The position numbers were made by a program, and so were the translations under genes. A DNA stretch of 64,000 bases from the NCBI RefSeq assembly GCF_012933385.1, contig NZ_JABBPN010000001.1:186001-250000 (forward strand). The letters are read 5' to 3'. This stretch comes from Paenibacillus lemnae (GTDB lineage: Bacteria > Bacillota > Bacilli > Paenibacillales > Paenibacillaceae). The notes under the pieces are model-generated. The model was not told the DNA's origin. It made no database searches and saw only the letters and a list, made by a program, of their open reading frames with translations. Shown one piece after another: positions 51,529 to 60,093 of the stretch (positions are counted from its first letter, which is position 1; each line of letters begins with the position of its first letter).

Positions 51529-52929
51529 TCATTTTCTGCCAAAATAAAATATACCGAGACCTCCCCATAAAATCATCAGCACAGCTGCCGCGATCAGCAC
51601 AGAAACAGGGCCAAAGGCTTGAATCAGCGGCAGAGAGGCCGCGGTGAACAGGCCTCCGCCGAGAAAAGGTTCAAAGATGACCTGTTTGTATCCAAAGCTG
51701 TCGAATGCAGGCGTCTTTTTATCAGGATCGACCATTTGCAGCAGCAGCATGCCCGTGGTCGTCATAGCCGTAGACTGACCATATTCCACGATGGAGCGCT
51801 CTGCCCAGTGGTTCGGCATCATCTTTTTGGCCAGTACGAGCGCGCCGAAGATATTCCAGGACATCCCGAAGAACAGCAAAATCAGAAAGACGTAAATATG
51901 CTGCCCGATTTCTGATAAGGAGATGGAGGCGATTGCAGCCACAATCAAGATGTCCAGTGCAAAGCCTTGGATCCGCAGGATCAGCCCCCGGTCAATCAGC
52001 TTATACGGAAGGAAGCGTCCATGCGCCCATTGGAGCAGTACGCCTCCGACAAGAGCCAGCGGAAACAGCGGGATATGCTTGATAATATAAACATCATAAG
52101 CGCTGCCCCAGGTTACTTCCTCCAGCCAAACCATACCCCACAGAAGGAGCATTCCGATCCCGATGGCCAAAAATACAGCAATCAGATTGGTTGTCAGAGA
52201 GTCCAGGGACTCTGAGCGGGTGGTTTTATGTCCGGCTGGGATATCATTATCATCAAACCGTCCTTCCTTTTCGGGACGGGAGCGGTCTTCGGGTTTTGCG
52301 GCCGAATTCGTCAGCCCTTTACGTACCGCCACATTCACAAATAATACGCCTGTCACAAGACCCAGAATAATGCTCGAAGCGGCAAGGCCCATAGCCAGAT
52401 CGGCACCTTCAGGAAAGCCTACACTTTCGAAAGTGCTTCTTAAACCCGCGGCAGTGCCGGTCCCGCCCTGAAAGCTGATCTCAATCAACGCCCCTGCCAT
52501 GGGGCTGATCTGAAAGAAAGGCCCCAGGATCAAAAGAAACAGGAGCAGCCCCACCACGTACTGTCCCCAGCCCATCGTCATCCCGTAAGAGACATGGGGG
52601 CCGGCATCCTTCCACATTTTTTTGACTGCCGGAATGGGGCTGCCCAGAAACAGGGCAGCAAAGATAACCGTGATCGCAATATCGGGAATTCCTTTCATCA
52701 CCTGAAATACACTGTCTGTGTACACACCAGACGATAAACCATCTATGCCTAACCAGGATGCGGCCTGTCCCAGGATGTCTTTGCCGGCAAGCAGTCCGAT
52801 CAACCCGCCGATCAAGGAAGCGGGAATAAAGAAATTTTGCAGCACCTTCCAGCGAATTCGCAAAGTTTTGCCAGCCGCCAGCAGGATTCCAACAAGCACG
52901 AGTGCCAGTAATACCGGATGAAGCTCCAT
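51529..52929 (-). CDS. Sodium/glutamate symporter family (GltS-like) permease
   Basis: 466 aa from ATG 52929 with GGGAGG upstream. About 12 hydrophobic helices, starting LLALVLVGILLAAGKTLRI. The GltS hallmark GGTGTAAGLRSTFESVGFPEGADLAMG and the related second-half repeat EYGQSTAMTTTGMLLLQMVDPD are present. A charged cytoplasmic loop (KPEDRSRPEKEGRFDDND) splits the halves, as in GltS. Substrate likely glutamate, though other acids are possible. Confidence 0.85.
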   Translation of the reverse strand: MELHPVLLALVLVGILLAAGKTLRIRWKVLQNFFIPASLIGGLIGLLAGKDILGQAASWLGIDGLSSGVYTDSVFQVMKGIPDIAITVIFAALFLGSPIPAVKKMWKDAGPHVSYGMTMGWGQYVVGLLLFLLILGPFFQISPMAGALIEISFQGGTGTAAGLRSTFESVGFPEGADLAMGLAASSIILGLVTGVLFVNVAVRKGLTNSAAKPEDRSRPEKEGRFDDNDIPAGHKTTRSESLDSLTTNLIAVFLAIGIGMLLLWGMVWLEEVTWGSAYDVYIIKHIPLFPLALVGGVLLQWAHGRFLPYKLIDRGLILRIQGFALDILIVAAIASISLSEIGQHIYVFLILLFFGMSWNIFGALVLAKKMMPNHWAERSIVEYGQSTAMTTTGMLLLQMVDPDKKTPAFDSFGYKQVIFEPFLGGGLFTAASLPLIQAFGPVSVLIAAAVLMILWGGLGIFYFGRK

Positions 52930-53133
52930 AGAATGTGAAAACCTCCCTTAACAAACTGGGCAGCAACGACACAGTGTCCTCCCACTTGACCTATACCCGC
53001 TCTCTGACCATGCAAACAGAATAAATGGAATTGTGACTTATATATCCAGAGAAATGGAAAAAGCGTTTAAGACAGCAGCATCCCGGGTACAGAAAAGGCA
53101 AGGAAATCTTTAGGCAGAAAGGGAGCGATGATG

Positions 53134-53634
53134 ATGGAAACACCGATTCAATCTTTTTTCATGAAGGATGACGGCGAGGTTCCGAACCACCCGGACCTGC
53201 CGGTCATTGTGTATAAAGGCGTGTTTAAGGATGGCCCTGGCGGGATCGAGTCTGCCTTTAACCGTCACGGGTGGACAGGCAGCTGGAGCGGCGGTGTGTA
53301 CGACTACCATCACTATCATAGCAATACCCACGAAGTGCTTGGCGTAAGGTCAGGCAGCGCGACCGTGCTGGTCGGCGGAGATGCCGGGGAACGGCTTGAG
53401 CTGGCGCAGGGTGATGTGTTGGTCCTGCCCGCAGGCACAGCACATAAAAAACTGGAGAGCAGCCCCGACTTTGAGATAGTAGGCGCTTATCCAGGAGGCG
53501 GTACGCCAAATATGAGAGAACGTAATCCCACCGACCGGGCTCAGTCGATCGCAGAAATCCGGAGTGTCCCGGTTCCGGACAAAGATCCGGTATTCGGGGA
53601 TGAAGGACCGCTGCGTCATAAATGGGTGAAATAA
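53134..53634 (+). CDS. Cupin-domain protein (YjlB-like)
   Basis: 166 aa. Three consecutive in-frame ATG at 53128, 53131 and 53134; GGGAG spacing favours the last. Cupin motif 1 reads YDYHHYHSNTHEVLGVRSGSATVLVGG (metal ligands His, His, Glu) and motif 2 GDVLVLPAGTAHKKLE. The N-terminal FFMKDDGEVPNHPDLPVIVYKGVF and the C-terminal PDKDPVFGDEGPL are typical of the B. subtilis YjlB family. Function unknown; a metal-dependent enzyme or sensor is plausible. Confidence 0.85.
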   Translation: METPIQSFFMKDDGEVPNHPDLPVIVYKGVFKDGPGGIESAFNRHGWTGSWSGGVYDYHHYHSNTHEVLGVRSGSATVLVGGDAGERLELAQGDVLVLPAGTAHKKLESSPDFEIVGAYPGGGTPNMRERNPTDRAQSIAEIRSVPVPDKDPVFGDEGPLRHKWVK

Positions 53635-53640
53635 AATATG

Positions 53641-53687
53641 AAAAAGCCGGGTACAGAAGCTAATCAGCTTCTGTACCCGGCTTTTGT
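53641..53687 (+). terminator. Terminator of the cupin gene (bidirectional)
   Basis: 17-bp stem AAGCCGGGTACAGAAGC / GCTTCTGTACCCGGCTT with a TAATCA loop and T/A-rich flanks; also ends the converging NSS transporter gene. Confidence 0.9.
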
Positions 53688-53742
53688 GTTGTGCGTCTGA
53701 GTCTGGGGCCAGACGATAAGGCTCAGACCGCGCAGGTCCGCC

Positions 53743-55095
53743 TTATTGCAGGCTGATCACTCCCGAGGCATGAAGCAGCACGAGGAGCACCAGTATTGGC
53801 GCGATAAAGCGCATCATGAACAGCCATACCTTGAACCATCTGGCTTTAAGCCCTGCAGCCTCGGCTGCATTCTTCCAGAAGTAGCCTACGAACACGGTCG
53901 TCGCCAGCCCGCCGAGCGGCAGCAGAATGTTGGAGGCGATGAAGTCCAGCCAGTCAAAGAAAGACTTGCCGCCCATCTTGGTAAGGCCTTCTACCAGTCC
54001 GAACGATAGCAAAGAAGGCAGGCTTACCAGGAACACCAGCACCGAAACAAGAATTACAGCTTTTGTTCGTGCCAGCCGCAGCCGTTCCATAACATAAGAA
54101 ACCGGCACCTCAAGCAGCGATACCGTAGAGGTCAGGGCAGCAAATGCCAGCAGGACGAAGAACAGCCCGCCGAAGAAAGACCCGAGCGGCATGGCCGAGA
54201 AGGCTGCCGGGAGGGCCATAAAGACCAGGGAAGGCCCTGCATCGGGAGCAATGCCAAAGGATGCAATCGTAGGGAATACGATCAGCCCTGCAATAAAGGC
54301 ATAGATCAGATCACCGACGCCGATGGCGACGCTTGCTGATCCCAGCGACTGACGCTTGTCCATATAAGCCCCGAAGGTCAGCATAATCCCCATGCCCAAA
54401 GACAGGGAGAAGAAGGCATGTCCCAGAGCAACGAGTGCGGACTCTGCGGACAGCTTGGAGAAGTCAGGGTTCAGGAAGAAAGAGATACCTTCTCCCGCGC
54501 CGGGCAGCGTCACGGCACGGATCATCAAAACGATCAGCAGCACGACAAGTGCCGGAATCAGCACCTTGTTAAATTTTTCAATGCCGCCGGAAATTCCTTT
54601 CAGGACCACAACCGCCGTAACCATGATAACAACGACCTGCCATACAAGCGGCATATAACCGGATGTCAGCGCGCTGAACTGCCCCTCAAAGTCTGTATTG
54701 CTGTACAGCTCACCGCTGAAGGACAGCACCGCATAATGCAGCGTCCAGCCCGCAATGATGAAGTAGAACGACAGAATGAGAAATGGTGCCAGAACCTGCA
54801 TCAGACCGAACAGGCGGAATGCTTTCGGGCCGCCCGCTTTACTGTAGGAGGAGGCGGCACTGCCCCGTCCGCTGCGTCCGATTGCCAGCTCGGCTACCAG
54901 AACAGGCAGGCCAATCAGAATCAGACAGATGATGAACAGCAGGAAAAATGCCGCCCCGCCGTTCTCACCGGTAATGTACGGAAACTTCCACATGTTGCCC
55001 AGTCCGACGGAGCTGCCGATGGCCGCCAGAATGAAGCCCCTGGAGGAGAATCGTTCTGTCTTGTCAGATATAGTTGAATTTGGCTTCGAATTCAT
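53743..55095 (-). CDS. Neurotransmitter:sodium symporter (NSS) family transporter
   Basis: 450 aa from ATG 55095 after GGAGG; the longer frame to 55131 lacks an RBS. NSS signature at helix 1: GFILAAIGSSVGLGNMWKFPYITGENGGAAF (sodium site), then a dozen helices including FFSLSLGMGIMLTFGAYM. Eleven to twelve helices, as in bacterial MhsT/LeuT homologues. Probably a sodium-coupled amino-acid importer. Its N-terminus carries a short Ser/Thr/Lys-rich tail. Confidence 0.9.
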   Translation of the reverse strand: MNSKPNSTISDKTERFSSRGFILAAIGSSVGLGNMWKFPYITGENGGAAFFLLFIICLILIGLPVLVAELAIGRSGRGSAASSYSKAGGPKAFRLFGLMQVLAPFLILSFYFIIAGWTLHYAVLSFSGELYSNTDFEGQFSALTSGYMPLVWQVVVIMVTAVVVLKGISGGIEKFNKVLIPALVVLLIVLMIRAVTLPGAGEGISFFLNPDFSKLSAESALVALGHAFFSLSLGMGIMLTFGAYMDKRQSLGSASVAIGVGDLIYAFIAGLIVFPTIASFGIAPDAGPSLVFMALPAAFSAMPLGSFFGGLFFVLLAFAALTSTVSLLEVPVSYVMERLRLARTKAVILVSVLVFLVSLPSLLSFGLVEGLTKMGGKSFFDWLDFIASNILLPLGGLATTVFVGYFWKNAAEAAGLKARWFKVWLFMMRFIAPILVLLVLLHASGVISLQ

Positions 55096-55180
55096 AAATA
55101 ACCTCCAGTCTGTATTATTAAGTTTTATCATTATACTTCATATTATAAGTTGAAGTCATGAAGAAGAATCAGGCAGAAGC

Positions 55181-56476
55181 TTATCCGAACCGCTGCGTCT
55201 TGTACCAGGTGCTCTTGCGCCCTGTGATCCGGTCTCTCAACATGGAGTAAAAGGCTTTGATGGAGATGACCAGGAATAACTGCGCATAGGTGAAATAGGA
55301 CACACAGGACAAGATAAAGTTTCGCGTGTTGCTCTGCCCGATATCACTGGCCAGCGCGAGATTGATCTGGAGCACATAAAGATAATACATCAGCGCCCAG
55401 GCAATAATCAGATATACATAGACATCCCCCTGGAACTGGAACGGCGAGACGATATCTGGATTAAAGAGGTTCAAAATCCAGTACACAATATTGGCTACAA
55501 AAATAATATCTGACACAATAATCGCAATCATGAACCAAAAATAACTGGAGGCATAATAGAGCACATGCAGCTTGATCCGCCAGGTGGACCGGTCAAACAA
55601 ATGATGGAAATTATCGGTCACTACCCGGTAATTTCCCTTGGCCCAGCGTTCCCGCTGTTTCATATAGACGCCAACGTCCTCAGGTTCCTGCTGATAGGCT
55701 TCCGCCTGGGGAGCGAGGGCAATCAGCTGGCCGCGGGACAAGATCTCGAATGAGATGGCGGTATCCTCTGTAATGGCTTCTTCATCCCAGCCGCCGATGT
55801 CCCGCAGCAGTGAGCTTTTCACAATGAAATTAGTGCCGGGAATTGTACCCAGCTTAAACAGCTGCCATAGTCCGGTATGATGCACGCGTTGAATCGTGAC
55901 CAGCTCCAGATTGATGCAGCGGGACAGGAAGTTCTGTCCTCGGTTGCGTGCTTTATTGCGTCCGAATACTGCGCCGTACTTCTCCGGCTGTTCCATCGCT
56001 TTTTGAGTCAGGAATAACAGCGCGTTCTTCTCTGGCGCAGCATCGGCATCATAGATGCAGATCCAATCCCCTGTGGCATGCTTCAGGGCATCATTCAGTG
56101 CGCCGGACTTGCCCCCGGTGCCTGTCCGCTCGAGGATAAAGAGATCCCGGTCTTCATAGCTGGTACGCGTCTTCAGCTCATGAAGTTTGGCGGCCGTTTG
56201 ATCCGTACAATTGTCTGCCACCACAATGACCTGCAGCTTATGGGCAGGGTAGTTCATCTGCAAAATATGCTCCACCGTCGCTGTAATGACCAGCTCTTCG
56301 TTATGGGCCGGGACCATAACCGTAACTGTGGGGAACTCCTCCAGATTGACAGGCGATTTCAGTACTTTACGATTCTGTTTGCGAAGATACAAGATGGCTC
56401 CCGACATAATAATGATGGATTCAAACACCGAAATCCAGATACTGATAATCGAGACGACGAGCAGAATATCAGCCAC
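55181..56476 (-). CDS. Membrane family-2 glycosyltransferase (YdaM/PgaC/BcsA-like)
   Basis: 431 aa from GTG 56476, seven nt after AGGGGG and overlapping the small upstream gene; ATG 56494 is an alternative (437 aa). One N-terminal TM, then the GT2 domain: VMVPAHNEELVI, VVADNCTDQT, the metal-binding DAD (~143-145), the catalytic TED (~236-238) and the processive-synthase QRERW (~274-278). Three to four TM helices follow (VLYYASSYFWFMIAIIVSDIIF and others). The family polymerises beta-linked sugars across the membrane. Last gene of the operon 58750-55181, consistent with a c-di-GMP-gated exopolysaccharide. Confidence 0.88.
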   Translation of the reverse strand: MADILLVVSIISIWISVFESIIIMSGAILYLRKQNRKVLKSPVNLEEFPTVTVMVPAHNEELVITATVEHILQMNYPAHKLQVIVVADNCTDQTAAKLHELKTRTSYEDRDLFILERTGTGGKSGALNDALKHATGDWICIYDADAAPEKNALLFLTQKAMEQPEKYGAVFGRNKARNRGQNFLSRCINLELVTIQRVHHTGLWQLFKLGTIPGTNFIVKSSLLRDIGGWDEEAITEDTAISFEILSRGQLIALAPQAEAYQQEPEDVGVYMKQRERWAKGNYRVVTDNFHHLFDRSTWRIKLHVLYYASSYFWFMIAIIVSDIIFVANIVYWILNLFNPDIVSPFQFQGDVYVYLIIAWALMYYLYVLQINLALASDIGQSNTRNFILSCVSYFTYAQLFLVISIKAFYSMLRDRITGRKSTWYKTQRFG

Positions 56477-56612
56477 TGAATTTCCCCCTGTCATATTTTT
56501 TGTTCACCTTTGAACGGAAGCTTAAAGCAGCTACGGTCAGGGCGATAATGGAAATGCCGAACAGGATGCTGATACCAATACATAAAGGGATAAACCAGGA
56601 CAAGTAATTCAT
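56469..56612 (-). CDS. 47-aa single-TM peptide coupled to the glycosyltransferase
   Basis: Too short for routine calling. ATG 56612 follows AAGGAGG with good spacing. The product is one hydrophobic helix (FIPLCIGISILFGISIIALTVAAL) with a short cytoplasmic, positively charged tail (SFRSKVNKKYDRGKFSG). Its stop overlaps the GT2 start region by 8 nt from the GTG (26 from the ATG), so the two are translationally coupled. Small membrane partners exist in other synthases (IcaD/PgaD), but no sequence kinship is claimed. Confidence 0.7.
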   Translation of the reverse strand: MNYLSWFIPLCIGISILFGISIIALTVAALSFRSKVNKKYDRGKFSG

Positions 56613-56651
56613 CGGCCAGCCTCCTTGGTTTAAGAGATTAACGATAAAAGA

Positions 56652-57527
56652 TTAGATATACTCCCCGATCAGGTCAGTCTCCGTGTTGCGCTCCAGTGCA
56701 GCAATGACGGCATCAATATCACCGTATTTGCTGAACTGGTCTTTCTGGAATACGAGGGCGCCGGCGCGGATCACCAGCTTCAGGGGACGGCCCTTTTTAT
56801 CGGCAAAAGTAAGCCCCATCATCGCCGCCTTAATCCGTTCCGTCAGGCTCTTGAAGTGTTCCGGCTTGGTCAGCGGACACAGGATAATGAAACGTCCCTT
56901 ATCAATGGAAAATTTATAATCCTCGTAACGGATCTGTTTCTGGATTGTGTCTGACAATTCCAGCAGCAGCTGGGCATAGCGCCGGGATCCTAACGACTCC
57001 CGGACAAGCGGCAGGAAATCCAGCTTGAACATCGCCATACAAAACCCGTACTGATCACCATAGCGGTTCGCCAGGTTGGACTGCTTGACCACGGTTTCTG
57101 CCAGTGATTCTTTATTGCCGAGTGTGGTATCAAGATCAACGTCCGGATTTGTCTGCTTCAAGGCTTCCAGCCGTTCGATAAAACGTCTGCTGCGAACCAG
57201 CCCGCTCCTTATAAATGCCGCAATGATGATATTTGCCGGAATCATGAGGATCCAGGAGAAGGTCAGCACATTCAGCGGGGCATAGGCAGACAGCCACACA
57301 AAATAACTGACCAAGAAAACAAATACGATCACGGTTGAAATGCCAACTGGCAGAAAGAAACCTAGAAGCAGAGCGACAAGGGTCGACAGGCTGAGCCCAA
57401 GATCCAGCGCCGTGAAGGAAGAATCCAGGTATATTTTCAAATAGATGAGCAGCCTCTGGACCATGACCAGGACAATCAGAAGGAAGTACCCCAGTTCCAC
57501 GTTCCGCATCGGCGTCTTGTGTTTCAT
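56652..57527 (-). CDS. Four-TM degenerate GGDEF protein with intact I-site (YdaK-like c-di-GMP receptor)
   Basis: 291 aa from ATG 57527 (AAAAGGATGG upstream); ATG 57536 and 57551 are in frame but lie in or before that RBS. Four membrane helices in residues ~14-107, then a GGDEF-fold domain. At the place of GGDEF the sequence is DKGRF (209-213), so the enzyme is inactive. Exactly five residues before it stands R200-Y-E-D203, the canonical RxxD I-site for c-di-GMP. This is the architecture of B. subtilis YdaK and Listeria PssE, c-di-GMP sensors of exopolysaccharide synthases. In the operon with a GH8-like protein and a GT2, it should gate the synthase. Confidence 0.85.
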   Translation of the reverse strand: MKHKTPMRNVELGYFLLIVLVMVQRLLIYLKIYLDSSFTALDLGLSLSTLVALLLGFFLPVGISTVIVFVFLVSYFVWLSAYAPLNVLTFSWILMIPANIIIAAFIRSGLVRSRRFIERLEALKQTNPDVDLDTTLGNKESLAETVVKQSNLANRYGDQYGFCMAMFKLDFLPLVRESLGSRRYAQLLLELSDTIQKQIRYEDYKFSIDKGRFIILCPLTKPEHFKSLTERIKAAMMGLTFADKKGRPLKLVIRAGALVFQKDQFSKYGDIDAVIAALERNTETDLIGEYI

Positions 57528-57637
57528 AGCATCCATCCTTTTCCCATTCACCTTGCGTTATTGCGAATGATTTGAATATATTAGTATATTAGATCATTTT
57601 AGTCGACAAATTTTGCAAAATGTAGAACAGAATATTG

Positions 57638-58750
57638 CTATTTTTGTGAAGGATTGTGTGATTCCAGGGTCTTTTCTGCCAACAGAGGAAACAAATTATC
57701 AAACATATGCGTATTTCCACCCGATACATATCCACCGGGGTATGCAGGATCTCCATCTCGGAACATCATCATCCGGCTGTACAGCTGCTCAGCCCACACC
57801 GTATCCCCGGTTTTCAAAGACAGCAGTATCGCAAGTCCGTATACGGAAGGGGATTCATAGGATACATCCGGGGTGCGGTTTATTCGGTGATAACGGCCAT
57901 ACAATGTACCTTTAGAGCGAAATTCCTCTTTCAAAAAAGAAATGAGCGGCTCGGGCGTCTTGAGTTCAGCCAAGTGCATGCCGGTAATTAGTTGGTCGAT
58001 TAGATTCACTGAATCGTCATACCGGTACTTGCCTGTTGTGACCAGCACGTCTTTGGGATAAAATACTCCGTCATTCGGCATGTCCAGTAGTAGCTTTTTG
58101 TGCAGGTTGTAGTTATGCGGTGTCAGTAGTCCATGGTCTACCATGGCCTGCATCGCTGAAATATCCACATATACGAGACTCAGCCGGTCCGGGGACTGTC
58201 CATGCTCAAAGTCGTGAAAGTCCACGAAATAATCGTTCACTGTAACAGAATCCTGCAGCGTACGGCTGATCTGTTCCGCCAGCTTCATATAACCCGGATT
58301 GTCCCATATCTCATGGGCATCCAGGAGCGCTTTGATGATCCGAAGGTCATCCCCCAGGGCATTCGTGCTTACTTTGGATTGACCGTCTGCCTGCAGCTTC
58401 CAGCGCACATATCCTTCAGGGGCCATAAAGTAGGTGTTAAGGTGCCCCACACTTTTATCCACCTCAGGCCTGTCCTGCGCCAGAACCGCAAACTGCATCC
58501 ACAGTCCGAGCGATTCCGACAAGGCCTCTCTGCCTGAGACGATATCAGGATCTGTCGAAGCGGCATCCCTCAGGTATGTAGCCAGTGTACCGTTTTCGTT
58601 GCGCATGAATTGTTCGATGAACTGATCGGTCATGGTGTGATGCTCCTTGAGAGGTTTGGAAAGCATGATTTTTGCCAAAACGACAGCTAACAATAGCGAT
58701 AATACGACAATAATTATGAATATATACCAGTTTTTAACCAGTTTTTGCAT
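57638..58750 (-). CDS. Membrane-anchored GH8-like protein (YdaJ-like)
   Basis: 370 aa; ATG 58750 follows GGGGGTG. One N-terminal TM helix (~8-28), then a glycoside-hydrolase-8-type (alpha/alpha)6 body: REALSESLGLWMQFAVL (Glu79 in the position of the GH8 acid), YVRWKLQADGQSKVSTNALGDDLRIIKALLDAHE (Asp134/135 near the base position), and SYESPSVYGLAILLSLKTGD near the end. BcsZ/YdaJ proteins trim or secrete the nascent polysaccharide. B. subtilis YdaJ is a lipoprotein; here a TM replaces the lipobox. First gene of the operon; 86 nt from its stop to the next gene's chosen start region. Homology is by motif only. Confidence 0.78.
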   Translation of the reverse strand: MQKLVKNWYIFIIIVVLSLLLAVVLAKIMLSKPLKEHHTMTDQFIEQFMRNENGTLATYLRDAASTDPDIVSGREALSESLGLWMQFAVLAQDRPEVDKSVGHLNTYFMAPEGYVRWKLQADGQSKVSTNALGDDLRIIKALLDAHEIWDNPGYMKLAEQISRTLQDSVTVNDYFVDFHDFEHGQSPDRLSLVYVDISAMQAMVDHGLLTPHNYNLHKKLLLDMPNDGVFYPKDVLVTTGKYRYDDSVNLIDQLITGMHLAELKTPEPLISFLKEEFRSKGTLYGRYHRINRTPDVSYESPSVYGLAILLSLKTGDTVWAEQLYSRMMMFRDGDPAYPGGYVSGGNTHMFDNLFPLLAEKTLESHNPSQK

Positions 58751-58982
58751 GTTTGCACCCCCGTTTTACAGAATGATGACGACTTGCCGCGACAATAAAG
58801 CTTCTGTTACGATAGGGCCAGCAAAATGAACAAAGAGCCTTGTACCTGTCATGGGGATACCTTTAGCCATCCTTTTTTTGGTATAACCCATATCGCATCT
58901 GTAATGAAACGGCAGAGCTTGTACTGCAATTCATGTATATCCAGAAGATGAGCTGGAGCAAGCGAAGTAGCTTTGTTATCAA

Positions 58983-59034
58983 GGCCGTACCCCAGTCTGC
59001 ATGTACCTGCAGGCAAAAGGGTACGGTCTTTTTG
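58983..59034 (+). terminator. Plus-strand terminator-like hairpin with no gene upstream
   Basis: Stem GGCCGTACCC (58983-58992) / GGGTACGGTC (59019-59028) followed by T5, with an inner CTGCA/TGCAG hairpin. The only plus-strand material before it is ~230 nt of non-coding sequence, so it may end a small RNA. In the rest of 58751-59037 I see no gene and no c-di-GMP riboswitch core. Confidence 0.55.
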
Positions 59035-59037
59035 AGA

Positions 59038-59949
59038 TCAAGAAGGGGTAATCCGGGAAGAGAGGGTCAGCTTTTTGGAAGCGCCAGGCACCACCATCGC
59101 ATCTTCCGCCCGGATTTCACGCTGAATGTCAGCGGCCGCCCGGCTGATTTCGGGAAACAGATCATGTTGTGTAAGTCCGTAGTGTCTCAGCTGTTCGTTG
59201 ATGGTGACACGGGCTTCTTTCTCCAGCACGATTTTGTACAGATACTTGTTGGCATCCGGCAAGAGGTTCAAAGCTACCGTTCTTCGGGTCACCGGGTAGA
59301 CGGTGAAGGTGCCGGCCTGTTTGATAATACGCGGGTTATTCAGTGGACCGATCGCAGCGGCAGCTTTGACGTTGTCCGTCTTGGCGTCTGGACCGAAGCG
59401 GGTGTTGAAAGCAGGTTCCGTTGCATTCGGAATATATCCCGGCTCCAGAAAGTCGTAAAACTGAAACGCCTTGTTCAGCTCTACGGGATTCAGAAACCAT
59501 ACAGCCGGATCATTCTCCGCTTCTTCCTCCGTAGTATCTGGATCCACAGCGAACAGCAGACCGATGAGCGCTTCACGCGACCAGTCCAGCAGACGTGTCG
59601 GTACACCGTAATGCTGCATCATAAAAAGCCATCCCCAATATGAATCCCGGTCCTCGGAAAATGGGAAATACGGCACGTCGCCCACGTAAGGATAGGCAAG
59701 GGAGCGGAACTTGGATAAGTATACAATTTCAGCCTGGACACCAAGACCTCGGGCGATCGTCGGCTCCAGGTTATAGTTGGTGTTCTTGACGCCGCGGAAC
59801 CAGAGCTCATGCTTCAGCGGCTGGCCCGGCGGACAGATCAACGCATATATTTCATCCACGGCACGCAGATACTGCTCCACCGTACGGACGCCTGTGATTT
59901 CCATAATTCCATTCGGACTGGAGATACAGGCTTTGGCAGCCTTCGTCAT
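59038..59949 (-). CDS. FRG domain protein
   Basis: 303 aa from ATG 59949 after GAGGAG. FRG core: KHELWFRGVKNTNYNLEPTIARG (Phe-Arg-Gly) and MMQHYGVPTRLLDWSREALIGLLFAV, then the C-terminal TVALNLLPDANKYLYKIVLEKEARV and QLRHYGLTQHDLFPEISRAAADIQ. FRG domains are widespread in bacteria and occur in phage-defence contexts and alone; biochemical function is not settled. Single gene, no toxin or nuclease neighbour. Confidence 0.82.
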   Translation of the reverse strand: MTKAAKACISSPNGIMEITGVRTVEQYLRAVDEIYALICPPGQPLKHELWFRGVKNTNYNLEPTIARGLGVQAEIVYLSKFRSLAYPYVGDVPYFPFSEDRDSYWGWLFMMQHYGVPTRLLDWSREALIGLLFAVDPDTTEEEAENDPAVWFLNPVELNKAFQFYDFLEPGYIPNATEPAFNTRFGPDAKTDNVKAAAAIGPLNNPRIIKQAGTFTVYPVTRRTVALNLLPDANKYLYKIVLEKEARVTINEQLRHYGLTQHDLFPEISRAAADIQREIRAEDAMVVPGASKKLTLSSRITPS

Positions 59950-60093
59950 TGGCGTAATCTCCTCTCGTATTGGCTCTTGATATCAGGGTATGTGCCTATG
60001 CCCGGCTTTGTTCCTGTCTATCAAGAACATTTGCCTATGCCCAAGCATACGGTATAGCACCACGTTTCAATGATGAGAGGGTGTGGTCTTACA

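Noticed and set aside
58751..59037. c-di-GMP riboswitch ahead of the exopolysaccharide operon
   Set aside because: I looked for GEMM-I core elements (GGGCAAACC-, GGGACGCAAAGCC-type) on both strands and found none; regulation more likely acts through the I-site protein.
58933..59643. 236-codon plus-strand open frame over the FRG gene
   Set aside because: It crosses a strong hairpin with T-run and is antisense to the FRG gene, which has RBS and domain motifs.
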